Origin: LMUY01 sp964244585
GTDB taxonomy: Bacteria > Pseudomonadota > Alphaproteobacteria > Acetobacterales > Acetobacteraceae
Direction: 5' to 3'
Length of the DNA: 64,000 nt
Assembly (NCBI GenBank): GCA_964244585.1
Contig: CAXTJM010000005.1
Span: 150,306 to 214,305 of the forward strand
The notes beneath the pieces were generated by a model. That model saw only the letters and a list, made by a program, of their open reading frames with translations. It ran no database searches and was not told the origin of the DNA. The position numbers and the translations under genes were made by a program. This document shows positions 42,956-51,838 of this stretch, in pieces; the stretch's first letter is position 1, and each line of letters opens with the position of its first letter.

Positions 42956-44779
42956 TCAGGTCGCTGCCGCCTCGAGTTGGAAGCGGTTGGTCAGGCGCAC
43001 CAAGGCTCCGGCTTCTTCGGCCAGTGCGTGGCTCGCGGCAGTACTCTGTTCCACCATGGCGGCGTTCTGCTGGGTGACCTGGTCCATCTGATTGACGGAC
43101 GTGTTCACTTCGGCCAACCCGGTCGCCTGCTCCTGCGTCGAGGCTGCGATCTCGCATACCACGTCGTCAATGTCGGCCACCTGCCGGGCGATGCGCGTCA
43201 CCGCCTCGCCCGTCTCGTTCACCAGCGTCACGCCCGAGGCGATATGCCGTGCGGAGGCGGAGATGAGGTTCTTGATCTCTTTGGACGCCTCGGAGGATCG
43301 CTGCGCCAAGGCCCGCACTTCGCTGGCGACCACGGCGAAGCCGCGCCCCGCATCGCCGGCCCGGGCGGCCTCAACGCCCGCATTCAGGGCGAGCAGATTG
43401 GTTTGGAACGAAATCTCGTTGATGATGCCGATGATCTGGCCGATCTGTTGGGCCGATTTCTCGATTTCACCCATGGCCGTCACCGTGCTCTGCAAGATTT
43501 CGCCGGAATGCTCGGCATCCGCCTTGGTCCGAGACACGATCTCGCGGGCCTGGCTTGCCCCGGCCGCCGTCTTGCGCACCGTGGCCGTGATCTCATCCAG
43601 GGCCGCTGCCGTCTCTTCCAGGCTGGCCGCCTGCTTTTCCGTCCGCTTGTGCAGGTCGTCCGCCGCATTGGCGATTTCGTCGGTGCCGGACTGGATACCT
43701 GCGGTATTGCCGACGATGCTGCCGATCAACTCGTGCATCTGGCCCATGGCGCTGTTCAGGTCGGCACGCAACTGCTCGTAGGCGGGCGGCAGCACCGTGT
43801 CCAACCGGTAGGTGAGGTCGCCGGCCGCCAGGTGCTCCAGCCCCTTGCCGATCGAGCCCACCACCAAGGCTGCGGCCTGCGCGGCTGCGGCCCGGGTTGC
43901 TTCCTCCCTCACCCGCTCGTCTTCGGCAGCCCTGCGCGTCCGTGCCTCGGCCTGATCGCGCTCCAGCGCTGCGGTGCGGCTGGCATCATCCTTGAAAACC
44001 TGGACCGCCCTGGCCATGGCGCCGATCTCATCCCGGCGCCGCGTGCCGCCCACGTCGACGGCAAGGTCGTGGTTCGCCAGGCGCTGCATCGTCCGACCCA
44101 GCGCGGCAAGCGGCCGGGCGATCCCGCGCGTCGTCACCGCGAAGGCGATCAGGGCGGAGGTGAGCAATCCCGCGGCGATCAGGGCCATCGCGACGGTCGC
44201 AGTCTGCTCCGTGCGAACGGAGTAGGAGGCGGAGACAGCGTGCAACCGCTGGAGTTCGGCGTCCGCCGTCTCCGCGATCTCATTGTAGAGTCTGACGATC
44301 AGCGGCCGCCCGGTCGGACCGCCCCACGCCGACCTTGCCTCGTCGTCGTTATCCGGCAGACCGACCCGTTTGACCGCAAGCGTCTCCGTCGCGGCCTGCT
44401 GCACGAGAGGAAGGCCGGCGGCGACGGCCGCCAACGCGTCCTTGGTCGTGGCGCTGCCGTTTGCGTCGGCAAGCTTGACGCTCTGGTTGATCCGGTCGGT
44501 GAGCTCGCCCAGCGATTTCTCGAGCGCGTCGAGGCCGGCTGGCGGATCGTTCACCAGCAGGATCTCATTCACCTGTCGGCTGTAATTCTGCAGGTCGCCC
44601 CGTATGCGCATCATCTCGACCAAGCCGACCGTATCGCGGTTCACCAACCCGGAGTAATGCGCGCCGATATCGCGCGACACCCAGATGAGCGAGCCGGATA
44701 CCGCGATCACCAGGAGGAAGATCGCAGCGATGAGCGCGTAGATCTTCTTGGCGATCGTCAGTGTCAGCAAGCCTTGCAT
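42956..44779 (-). CDS. Methyl-accepting chemotaxis protein
   Basis: 607 aa from ATG 44779, with GGAGG eight bases upstream. TM1 (about 10-35) is followed by a helical periplasmic sensor domain with four-helix-bundle character, TM2 (about 195-215), a HAMP domain and a long cytoplasmic coiled coil. The signalling hairpin is the usual IINEISFQTNLLALNAGVEAARAG. No CheR-binding pentapeptide is seen at the C-terminus. No che genes are adjacent, so it is an orphan receptor. The ligand is unknown. Confidence 0.93.
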   Translation of the reverse strand: MQGLLTLTIAKKIYALIAAIFLLVIAVSGSLIWVSRDIGAHYSGLVNRDTVGLVEMMRIRGDLQNYSRQVNEILLVNDPPAGLDALEKSLGELTDRINQSVKLADANGSATTKDALAAVAAGLPLVQQAATETLAVKRVGLPDNDDEARSAWGGPTGRPLIVRLYNEIAETADAELQRLHAVSASYSVRTEQTATVAMALIAAGLLTSALIAFAVTTRGIARPLAALGRTMQRLANHDLAVDVGGTRRRDEIGAMARAVQVFKDDASRTAALERDQAEARTRRAAEDERVREEATRAAAAQAAALVVGSIGKGLEHLAAGDLTYRLDTVLPPAYEQLRADLNSAMGQMHELIGSIVGNTAGIQSGTDEIANAADDLHKRTEKQAASLEETAAALDEITATVRKTAAGASQAREIVSRTKADAEHSGEILQSTVTAMGEIEKSAQQIGQIIGIINEISFQTNLLALNAGVEAARAGDAGRGFAVVASEVRALAQRSSEASKEIKNLISASARHIASGVTLVNETGEAVTRIARQVADIDDVVCEIAASTQEQATGLAEVNTSVNQMDQVTQQNAAMVEQSTAASHALAEEAGALVRLTNRFQLEAAAT

Positions 44780-45019
44780 CAAGGGGGCCTCCAGCCGCGA
44801 GTTCAGGTCCAAGGCGATCGGCCATTTGCTGACGCACCCACGCATTGATGAACGGGCCGCTTTAAGAACGAGTTAACGGCGGCAAGGTAGGTTCATGAAG
44901 CCGTGGCGAGCGTCAGCGAGGAGCCTGCGTCGAGACCCACCTCCAACCCGCTTTCGTCCTGGCGCGGCGTTGGAACAAATGACACATTATGGTGAGGACG
45001 CTTGAAGGGATTAACACGC

Positions 45020-45463
45020 ATGAAGGCTTTGATCGTCGGCAGCTTGGCTCTCGCATTCGGCATTACCGGCCTGGCCAACGCAGCGGACAACCCGGACGAT
45101 ATCATCGTCGGCCGGCAGGCCGGGTTCGACCTGGTGCAGGGCACCCTGGTGGCCATGAAGGCGACCATCGACGATGGCGGATCGGTCAAGCCGCTCGCGG
45201 ACGGGGCCAAAGGCATATCGAATTGGGGGCATGCGATCCCCGGGATGTTCCCGGTCGGCACGGAGACGGGTCACAACACCAAGGCAAAGCCGGAGATCTG
45301 GTCCGACCGGGACAATTTCGTGAAGATATCGGCGGATCTGTCAGCAGCCGCCGATAAGATGGTCACCCTGGCGCAGGCCGACGACAAGGCCGGCTTCGCC
45401 GCGGAATTCAAGGAGATGGGCGCAGCCTGCGGGGCATGCCACCGGCAGTTCCGTGCCCGCTGA
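45020..45463 (+). CDS. Cytochrome c' (class II c-type cytochrome)
   Basis: 147 aa from ATG 45020; the TTG six codons earlier is not needed. Signal peptide ends at ANAAD. The four-helix bundle starts DDIIVGRQAGFDLVQGTLVAMKA; heme is attached at the C-terminal CGACH, as expected for class II cytochromes. Cytochromes c' bind NO and CO in the periplasm and can protect against nitrosative stress. No electron-transport partners are nearby. Confidence 0.93.
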   Translation: MKALIVGSLALAFGITGLANAADNPDDIIVGRQAGFDLVQGTLVAMKATIDDGGSVKPLADGAKGISNWGHAIPGMFPVGTETGHNTKAKPEIWSDRDNFVKISADLSAAADKMVTLAQADDKAGFAAEFKEMGAACGACHRQFRAR

Positions 45464-45493
45464 AAGGTTGTCATTTCCGGCTTCGCTGGCGAT

Positions 45494-45531
45494 GGCGATC
45501 GTTTGAGGTCGAGCAACCTCAAACAATCGCC
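45494..45531 (+). terminator. Strong hairpin after the cytochrome c' gene
   Basis: GGCGAT-C-GTTTGAGGT, a 6-nt loop, ACCTCAAAC-A-ATCGCC: about 15 paired bases with one internal mismatch, 31 bp after the stop. No T-run follows on the plus strand, so it is a possible terminator or mRNA-stabilising hairpin, also serving the convergent membrane-protein gene (stop at 45551). Confidence 0.5.
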
Positions 45532-45550
45532 TTCTAGAGGGCACTGAGCC

Positions 45551-46063
45551 TCAGCGAGGCGGACCTTTCAACACGCGGAGCACCGCATCCACGGTCAGGC
45601 CGTAGACGACGTGCCCGATGAAGCCGCGGCCATGCACTTGCCAGGGATAGCGGGAGGGCGGGCCGGCCAGGCCCATGCGTGACGTCGCCCACTCGTCCTC
45701 GATGGCCCAGGTGGTCACGCCGAACGCGAAGCCGCGGCCGGCAGTCAGCCCGACCAGCCGGTCGCGCAACACGCCGAGCAAGGCGGCCGGAGCGATGCCG
45801 ATCGCGTATTTGACTGCCAGCCCCACGGTGTTCTGCTCGGGATGCGCCAGCTCCGCCCCGATCGCCCTGGTGGCGCGGTGCGCCACGATATGGGCCGGGT
45901 CCAGGCCGTCCGGCCGGGCGGCCACCGTGGCCCGCTTCGTTGCCAGGCTCTCACGGGCGACGAGGTATTTGTCGACCTCATGCAGCGCCCAGACCCCAGC
46001 CGCCCCCGCGATTGCGCCGCGGACCAGCCCGCCCATGATGCCATTGCCTGCCCGATCCGCCAT
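45551..46063 (-). CDS. Putative inner-membrane protein (YagU-like)
   Basis: 170 aa from ATG 46063. Several hydrophobic segments: GLVRGAIAGAAGVWALHEV, VKYAIGIAPAALLGVL, GFAFGVTTWAIEDEW and FIGHVVYGLTVDAVL. The Gly/Ala-rich first helix followed by a Lys and the conserved-looking aromatic end recall DUF1440/YagU proteins, but this is tentative. It is divergent from ndk across 114 bp. Confidence 0.6.
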   Translation of the reverse strand: MADRAGNGIMGGLVRGAIAGAAGVWALHEVDKYLVARESLATKRATVAARPDGLDPAHIVAHRATRAIGAELAHPEQNTVGLAVKYAIGIAPAALLGVLRDRLVGLTAGRGFAFGVTTWAIEDEWATSRMGLAGPPSRYPWQVHGRGFIGHVVYGLTVDAVLRVLKGPPR

Positions 46064-46177
46064 TCGCAGCACTCCCGCCCTTTGGATTGGCAACGTGCTC
46101 CGCGGCCGGCCGGTTCCGGCCTTGCGAGTGCCCTGTCGGTCGGTTAAAGCCGCCGGAGTCAACCAAGGCGGGCTGTC

Positions 46178-46600
46178 ATGGCGCTGGAGCGCACGTTTTC
46201 CATCATCAAGCCGGACGCGACGCGGCGGAACATCACCGGCAAGGTGCTCGCCACGCTGGAAGGCGCCGGGCTGCGGGTGGTGGCGCAGAAGCGCATCCGC
46301 ATGAGCAAGCCGCAGGCCGAGCAGTTCTATGGCGTCCACAAGGAGCGTCCGTTCTTCGCCGGGCTGGTCGGCTTCATGACCTCCGGCCCGGTGGTCGTGC
46401 AGGTGCTGGAGGGCGAGGACGCCATCGCGCTCAACCGCAGGACCATGGGCGCCACCGATCCGAAGAAGGCCGAGCCCGGCACCGTTCGCGCCCTGTTCGC
46501 CGAGGATATCGAGGCGAACACGGTCCATGGCTCCGACTCGCCGGAGGCCGCGAAGGAAGAGATCGCGTTCTTCTTCACCGATGCCGAACTCGTCGGCTGA
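46178..46600 (+). CDS. ndk: Nucleoside diphosphate kinase
   Basis: 140 aa, full length. It transfers the gamma-phosphate of ATP to NDPs through phosphohistidine His117 in NTVHGSDS. ERTFSIIKPDA (with Lys11) and the GATDPKKAEPGTVR segment are typical. The C-terminus EEIAFFFTDAELV matches the bacterial family. A small putative lipoprotein follows closely. Confidence 0.97.
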   Translation: MALERTFSIIKPDATRRNITGKVLATLEGAGLRVVAQKRIRMSKPQAEQFYGVHKERPFFAGLVGFMTSGPVVVQVLEGEDAIALNRRTMGATDPKKAEPGTVRALFAEDIEANTVHGSDSPEAAKEEIAFFFTDAELVG

Positions 46601-46608
46601 GCCCAGGC

Positions 46609-46995
46609 TTGCCCCGTCCCTGGCTTGCCATGATGTCCGCCGCAGCGCTCACGGCCTGCGCAGCGCCAGCCGTCCGACAGGCCGCCGCGCCGACGCCGGC
46701 GGCGCCGGACGGGATTGACGGCCGCTACCGCGGCATCGCCCGGCTGACCCGGGCGACGATCCGCGGCTGCCCACGCAGCGGATCGCGGATCGTGACGATC
46801 GAGGGCAATGCGCTCTCGCTCAACTACCGCGGCCCGACGGCATCCTACGCGCTGGCGGCCGTCGCGGGACCCGATGGCAGCATCCATGGCGGCGACGGGC
46901 GCGGCACGATCGAGGGCCAGATCAGCGGCAGCCACCTGGACGTGACCGTATCGTCGCAATACTGCGAGGTTCGCTACGCCCTGGACCGGATCTAG
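46609..46995 (+). CDS. Small putative lipoprotein
   Basis: 128 aa if started at TTG 46609, which yields a leader with a basic residue (MPRPWLAMMSAAALTAC) and a lipobox LTAC; ATG 46630 would leave too short a signal. The mature domain (GIARLTRATIRGCPRSGSRIVTIEGNALSLNY ... EGQISGSHLDVTVSSQYCEVRYAL) looks like a beta-rich domain with paired cysteines. Unknown function. It lies 8 bp after ndk and may be co-transcribed. Confidence 0.6.
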   Translation: MPRPWLAMMSAAALTACAAPAVRQAAAPTPAAPDGIDGRYRGIARLTRATIRGCPRSGSRIVTIEGNALSLNYRGPTASYALAAVAGPDGSIHGGDGRGTIEGQISGSHLDVTVSSQYCEVRYALDRI

Positions 46996-47145
46996 GCGGC
47001 CTCTCCCGTCCTGGCAGCAGGATCGGTGCCGGGCGTCGGCAGGGCTTCACACAGGCGAGCAACTGCCGCAGCCTGGCCGGCTTGCGGACGGCCGCGTTCA
47101 TGCCAATACCCTTGGCATGCATCAGCTGCCCGGAGGAGCGCACGC

Positions 47146-48039
47146 ATGATCATCGACAACCAGGCCCAGGTCACCGACGCCGTGCTGCAGGCCATGGCGG
47201 GCGCCACCAACCCGCGGCTGCAGCAGGTCATGGCGTCGTTCGTGCGGCACATGCATGCCTTCGTCCGCGAGACCAGGCTCACCGAGCAGGAGTGGGAGCT
47301 GGGCGTGTCCATCCTCAACCGGATCGGCCAGGCCACGCACGACCTGCATAACGAGGGCATCCTGTTCTCCGATGCGATCGGCGTCTCCACGCTGGTCTGC
47401 CTGCTGAACAACGGGGACCATGGCGCCACGGAGAACGCGTCCGCCCTGCTGGGTCCGTTCTGGCGCCTGGGCGCGCCGCAGACCGCCAACGGCGACAGCA
47501 TCGTCCGCTCCGAGACCGACGGGCCGCCGCTGTTCGCCACCTGCCGCATCACCGACCCGGCGGGCACCCCGCTGGCGGGGGTGGAGGTCCATATCTGGCA
47601 CTCCTCGCCGCGCGGCTTCTACGAGAACCAGGATCCGGAGCAGGCGCCGATGAACCTGCGCGGCGTTTTCCACACCGATGCGCAGGGCCGCTTCTCCTTC
47701 CGCTCGGTACGGCCCGCCGGCTATCCGGTGCCGACCGACGGCCCGGTGGGCGACATGCTGCGGGCGCAGAACCGTCATCCCTACCGCCCGGCGCATCTGC
47801 ACATCCTGGCGCACACGCCGGGCTTCAAGACGCTGATCACGCAGGTCTTCGTCGATGACGACGAGCATCTGGACAGCGACGTGGTGTTCGGCGTCACGCG
47901 CACGCTGATCGGGGATTACCAGCTTCACCAGGATGGTGGCGCGCCGGCGGCGGACGTGACCGGGCCGTGGTACAGCTTCGACTACGTGTTCGTCATGGAG
48001 CCGGGCGAGTCCGTGCTGCCGGCGCCGCCGATCAAATAG
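47146..48039 (+). CDS. Intradiol ring-cleavage dioxygenase (hydroxyquinol 1,2-dioxygenase-like)
   Basis: 297 aa; ATG 47146 with GGAGGAG upstream. The Fe(III) ligands expected for the family are Tyr159, Tyr193, His217 and His219 (HPYRPAHLHI), with Tyr193-His217 spacing as in catechol 1,2-dioxygenase. The N-terminal dioxygenase helical domain (NPRLQQVMASFVRHMHAFVRE, LTEQEWELGVSILNRIGQ) is closest in style to hydroxyquinol dioxygenases. The product would be maleylacetate or a muconate. No muconate cycloisomerase or typical maleylacetate reductase lies adjacent. Confidence 0.86.
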   Translation: MIIDNQAQVTDAVLQAMAGATNPRLQQVMASFVRHMHAFVRETRLTEQEWELGVSILNRIGQATHDLHNEGILFSDAIGVSTLVCLLNNGDHGATENASALLGPFWRLGAPQTANGDSIVRSETDGPPLFATCRITDPAGTPLAGVEVHIWHSSPRGFYENQDPEQAPMNLRGVFHTDAQGRFSFRSVRPAGYPVPTDGPVGDMLRAQNRHPYRPAHLHILAHTPGFKTLITQVFVDDDEHLDSDVVFGVTRTLIGDYQLHQDGGAPAADVTGPWYSFDYVFVMEPGESVLPAPPIK

Positions 48040-48146
48040 CCTGCGCACAAAGCGGTTTCGATCCCGCGCCGATCCCGCTATAGGCCGGTCTGCAATGGCC
48101 GAGACCCTCCGGAAGAGTGGTCCGCTGCCAGGGAGGAAGGAAGACC

Positions 48147-49478
48147 ATGGCCCACGGCGCGATGCTGCCCACGGCGAAGACGCCGTTCTATCGCTCACTC
48201 TACGCCCAGGTGTTGGTGGGCATCGTGCTCGCGGTGGTCGTCGGCAATTTCTTTCCTGACTTCGCGATCGAGATGAAGCCGCTCGGCGACGGCTTCATCA
48301 AGCTGATCAAGATGATGATCGCGCTGGTGGTGTTCTGCACCGTGGTGTCCGGCATCTCCTCCATGGGCAGCATGAAGAAGGTGGGCCGGGTCGGTGGCAA
48401 GGCGCTGCTGTATTTCGAGATCGTCTCCACCTTCGCCCTGTTCCTGGGCATGGCGGTCGGCAACATCCTGCAGCCAGGCGCGGGCTTCAACGCGGACCCG
48501 TCCAAGCTCGACAGCAAGGCCATCGCCCAATATGCCGGCGCGGCGCAGCACCAGAGCATCGCCGACTTCCTGCTCAACATCATTCCCAACACCTTCATCG
48601 ACGCGTTCGCCAAGGGCGACATCCTGCCGGTGGTGCTGGTGTCGATCCTGTTCGGCTACGCCGTCTCCGTGCTGGGGGAACGCGCCCGCCCGATGCGCAA
48701 CGCGATCGACAGCGCCACCGGGGTGGTCTTCGCCGTGGTCAACCTGCTGATGCGCCTGGCGCCCTTCGGGGCGTTCGGCGCGATGGCGTTCACCGTCGGC
48801 CGCTATGGCATCTGGTCGCTCGGACCGTTGCTGAAGCTGGTGGGCGTGTTCTACCTGACCAGCATCATCTTCGTGGTCGGCATCCTCGGGATCATCTCCG
48901 CGGTCGCCGGGTTCAACATCTTCAAGCTGCTGAACTACATCAAGGCGGAAATCCTGCTGACGCTCGGCACCTCCTCCTCCGACCCGGCGTTGCCGTCGCT
49001 GATGGAGAAGCTGGAACGCGCGGGTTGCTCGCGCCCCGTCGTCGGCCTGGTCGTGCCGACCGGCTACATCTTCAACACGGACGGCACCAGCATCTACATG
49101 ACGCTGGCCGCGCTGTTCGTGGCCCAGGCGACCAACACGCCGCTCTCCTTCGAGCAGCAGATCGCCCTGTTCGCCGTGGCGATCCTCACCTCCAAGGGCG
49201 CCAGCGGCGTGACGGGGGCCGGCTTCATCGCGCTGGTGGCGACGCTGGGCGTGGTGCCTTCCATCCCGCTCGCGGGCATGGCGCTGATCCTCGGCATCGA
49301 CCGCTTCATGAGCGAGGCGCGGGCCTTGGTGAACATGATCGGCAACGCGGTGGCCACCGTGGTGATGGCGGCCCTGGAGGGCGAGCTGGACCGTAACCGG
49401 CTGCGCGCGGCGCTGAACGGCGAGATCGAGGAAGACCCGTCCAACCTGACCGCCATTGCCGCCGCTGCCGGCGAATAA
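48147..49478 (+). CDS. dctA: C4-dicarboxylate:cation symporter DctA
   Basis: 443 aa from ATG 48147, with GGAGGAAGGA upstream. Belongs to the DAACS family: multiple helices, the re-entrant loop with LLTLGTSSSDPALPSLMEKLE, and NTDGTSIYMTLAALFVAQATN with SKGASGVTGAGFIALVATL. Members import succinate, fumarate and malate with protons. It lies 107 bp after the ring-cleavage dioxygenase; C4 acids are end products of aromatic degradation, though DctA is often unlinked to it. Confidence 0.94.
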   Translation: MAHGAMLPTAKTPFYRSLYAQVLVGIVLAVVVGNFFPDFAIEMKPLGDGFIKLIKMMIALVVFCTVVSGISSMGSMKKVGRVGGKALLYFEIVSTFALFLGMAVGNILQPGAGFNADPSKLDSKAIAQYAGAAQHQSIADFLLNIIPNTFIDAFAKGDILPVVLVSILFGYAVSVLGERARPMRNAIDSATGVVFAVVNLLMRLAPFGAFGAMAFTVGRYGIWSLGPLLKLVGVFYLTSIIFVVGILGIISAVAGFNIFKLLNYIKAEILLTLGTSSSDPALPSLMEKLERAGCSRPVVGLVVPTGYIFNTDGTSIYMTLAALFVAQATNTPLSFEQQIALFAVAILTSKGASGVTGAGFIALVATLGVVPSIPLAGMALILGIDRFMSEARALVNMIGNAVATVVMAALEGELDRNRLRAALNGEIEEDPSNLTAIAAAAGE

Positions 49479-49486
49479 CGGCCGGG

Positions 49487-50278
49487 TTACGCCCGCAACG
49501 CGTCGGCGTCCGAATCCAGGCCGTGCAACGCGTCCAGGATCGCCGGCACGAACGATCCCGGACCGGTGGCAGACCTGGCCGCCACCTGCCCGGCCAGGCC
49601 GAGCAGGATAAGCGCGTGCAGGGTCGCCAGCAGCGGATCCGGCTCGACGGCCAGGCAGGCGGCGGCGAGGGCACCGGCGACGCAGCCCATGCCGCTCACC
49701 TGCGCCATCAGGGCATGGCCGTGGTGGACGGCGACAGTCCGGCCGCCATCCGTCACCCGATCGACGGCGCCCGTGATGGCCACGACGGTGCCAAGCTCGC
49801 GCGCCAGGTGGCGGGCAGGCTCCAGCGCGTCCGCCGGGTCATGCACCGCATCGGTCCCGCGGCCCGCCACGCCGGCCTGCGCCATCGCCAGGATTTCCGA
49901 TGCGTTGCCCTTGATCAGGTGCGGCCCAGCCGGCAGCAGCGCCCGGGCGGCCTGGCTTCGCGCCGGGATCGCCCCAGCGGCCACCGGGTCCAGCACCCAG
50001 GGCACGCCGGTTCGCCGGGCAAGGCCGGTCGCGGCATGGGCTGCCTCCAGCCGCGCCGGCGTTTGCATGCCGAGATTGACCAGCACGGCGTCCGCCGCCT
50101 GCGCCACGGCGCCCATCTCCGCCACCGCCTCCGCCATGAGCGGCGACGCCCCGAGGCAGAGCAGGGCGTTGGCGGTGAGGTTCGCTGCCACTGGACTGGT
50201 CAGGCAATGCACCAGCGGCCGCCGGGCACGAACCGCCGCCAGGGTGTCGCCGGCCGAGCGGGGAGAGGCGTGTGGCAT
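49487..50278 (-). CDS. thiM: Hydroxyethylthiazole kinase
   Basis: 263 aa from ATG 50278; 15 upstream codons are unlikely to be used. It phosphorylates 4-methyl-5-(2-hydroxyethyl)thiazole in thiamin salvage. RPLVHCLTSPVAANLTANALL, SPLMAEA, NLGMQTP, LDPVAAGA, LIKGNASEI and the ATP-site GSGMGC-like VSGMGCVAGAL are all family landmarks. No thiD or thiE is beside it. Divergent from the pcaB-like gene and convergent with dctA. Confidence 0.93.
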   Translation of the reverse strand: MPHASPRSAGDTLAAVRARRPLVHCLTSPVAANLTANALLCLGASPLMAEAVAEMGAVAQAADAVLVNLGMQTPARLEAAHAATGLARRTGVPWVLDPVAAGAIPARSQAARALLPAGPHLIKGNASEILAMAQAGVAGRGTDAVHDPADALEPARHLARELGTVVAITGAVDRVTDGGRTVAVHHGHALMAQVSGMGCVAGALAAACLAVEPDPLLATLHALILLGLAGQVAARSATGPGSFVPAILDALHGLDSDADALRA

Positions 50279-50383
50279 GGCCGTTCCATATCGCGTTCGT
50301 CCGCAGGCGGCGAGGCGGCGCACTTGCCGGCCGTCGGCCCGCCGGCAATGCTGCGCCGCAATCCCCGACCGACCGGAGCAGGC

Positions 50384-51745
50384 ATGACCTTTTCCGCCCT
50401 TGATTCCGCCCTCCTCGGCCCGCTCTTCGCGACCGACGATATGCGGGCGTGTTTTTCCGACGAGGCGCGGCTGGCCGCGATGCTGGCCGCCGAGGCGGCG
50501 CTGGCACGGGCGGAGGCCTCGCTCGGCCTAGCCCCTGCCGGGTTGGCGGAGGCGGTGGCGGCGCTGCGCCCGGCGGCGCTGGATGCGGCGGCGCTGGGCC
50601 GCAGCACGGCCGTGGCGGGCGTCCCGACGATTCCCTTCGTGAAGGCCGTGCAGGCCAGGCTGCCGCCGGAGATGGAGCGCGCCTTCCACAAGGGCGCCAC
50701 CACCCAGGACATCCTGGACACCGCGCTGGTCCTGCAGATGCGGGATGGCCTGCGCCTGATCGAGGCGGAGTTGGCCGCGACCCTGGATGGGCTTTGCACG
50801 CTGGCGCTGGCGCATGCCGGCACGCCCTGCGTCGGACGAACCTACGGCCAGCATGCCGCCCCGCTCAGCTTTGGCTACAAGGCGGCGGTCTGGCTGGCGG
50901 GGGTGGCGGAGGTCGCAGCCGGCTTGCCCCGCCTGCGCGGGCGGCTGCTGGCCGCGTCCCTGGCCGGCCCGGTCGGCACCTTGTCCGGCCTGGGCGAGGC
51001 AGGGCCCGCCGTGCTGGCGGCGTTTGCCCGGGACCTCGGCCTGGACGCCGCCCCGATCGCCTGGCACGTGCGCCGGGCCCGCATGGCCGAGGCGGGTGGC
51101 TGGCTGGCGCAGCTCATCGGTGCGTTGGCCAAGATGGCGACCGATGTCGCGAGCCTCGCCTCGACCGAACTCGGCGAGGTCGCGGAGCCCTACGTGCCCG
51201 GCCGCGGCGGCTCCTCCGCCATGCCGCACAAGCGCAATCCCGTCTGCTCCACCGTGATCCTGGCCGCCCACGCCGCAGCCCCCGGCCATGCCGCCGCCCT
51301 GCTCACGGCGATGGCGGCGGCGCATGAGCGGCCGGCGGGCCTTTGGCATGCGGAATGGCATGCGCTGCCGACCCTGTTCGGCCTGGCATCCGGCGCCTTG
51401 CGGGAGGGCCGAAGCCTGGCCCAGGGCTTGGAGGTGGATGCCGGGCGCATGCGCGCGAACATCGACATCACCAGGGGCCTGCTGTTCGCCGATGCCGCGG
51501 CGGCCCGGTTGGGGCACGTCATGGGGCGCGAGGCGGCGCACGGGCTGGTGGAGCACGCGGCGGCCGAGGTGCGCCGCGGCAGGGACTCGCTGCAAGGGGT
51601 GCTCACGCGCGATCCCGCCGTGATCCAGGCCGGCATCGACCTGTCGGGCGCGTTCGACCTGGCCCCGTCTGTCGACGCCGCCGGCCCGTGGGTGGACCGT
51701 GCCGTGGCCGATGCCCGCGCGGTCCGCCACGCGCTGTGTGCGTAG
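50384..51745 (+). CDS. pcaB: 3-carboxy-cis,cis-muconate cycloisomerase-like lyase
   Basis: 453 aa from ATG 50384 (GGAGCA upstream). A fumarase/aspartase-superfamily protein with signature GSSAMPHKRNP (276-286) and the PcaB-like opening SALLGPLFATDDMRACFSDEARLAAMLAAEAALA. PcaB converts 3-carboxymuconate to 4-carboxymuconolactone in the protocatechuate pathway. Because pcaGHCD are absent here, adenylosuccinate-lyase-like paralogues remain possible. Acyl-CoA dehydrogenase and HpaB genes follow on the same strand. Confidence 0.82.
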   Translation: MTFSALDSALLGPLFATDDMRACFSDEARLAAMLAAEAALARAEASLGLAPAGLAEAVAALRPAALDAAALGRSTAVAGVPTIPFVKAVQARLPPEMERAFHKGATTQDILDTALVLQMRDGLRLIEAELAATLDGLCTLALAHAGTPCVGRTYGQHAAPLSFGYKAAVWLAGVAEVAAGLPRLRGRLLAASLAGPVGTLSGLGEAGPAVLAAFARDLGLDAAPIAWHVRRARMAEAGGWLAQLIGALAKMATDVASLASTELGEVAEPYVPGRGGSSAMPHKRNPVCSTVILAAHAAAPGHAAALLTAMAAAHERPAGLWHAEWHALPTLFGLASGALREGRSLAQGLEVDAGRMRANIDITRGLLFADAAAARLGHVMGREAAHGLVEHAAAEVRRGRDSLQGVLTRDPAVIQAGIDLSGAFDLAPSVDAAGPWVDRAVADARAVRHALCA

Positions 51746-51838
51746 CGGGCCACGTCCGGTGCACGGAGCACGCGGCGATGTCCGGACCCGACGCCCACCG
51801 GACGGCCCAGGGGCGATCCAGCTTGTGAGGAGGGACGT

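Noticed and set aside
44880..45019. Possible sigma54 promoter before cytochrome c' (TGGCGCG...TTGG)
   Set aside because: GG-to-GC spacing is off by one base and the downstream element is incomplete.
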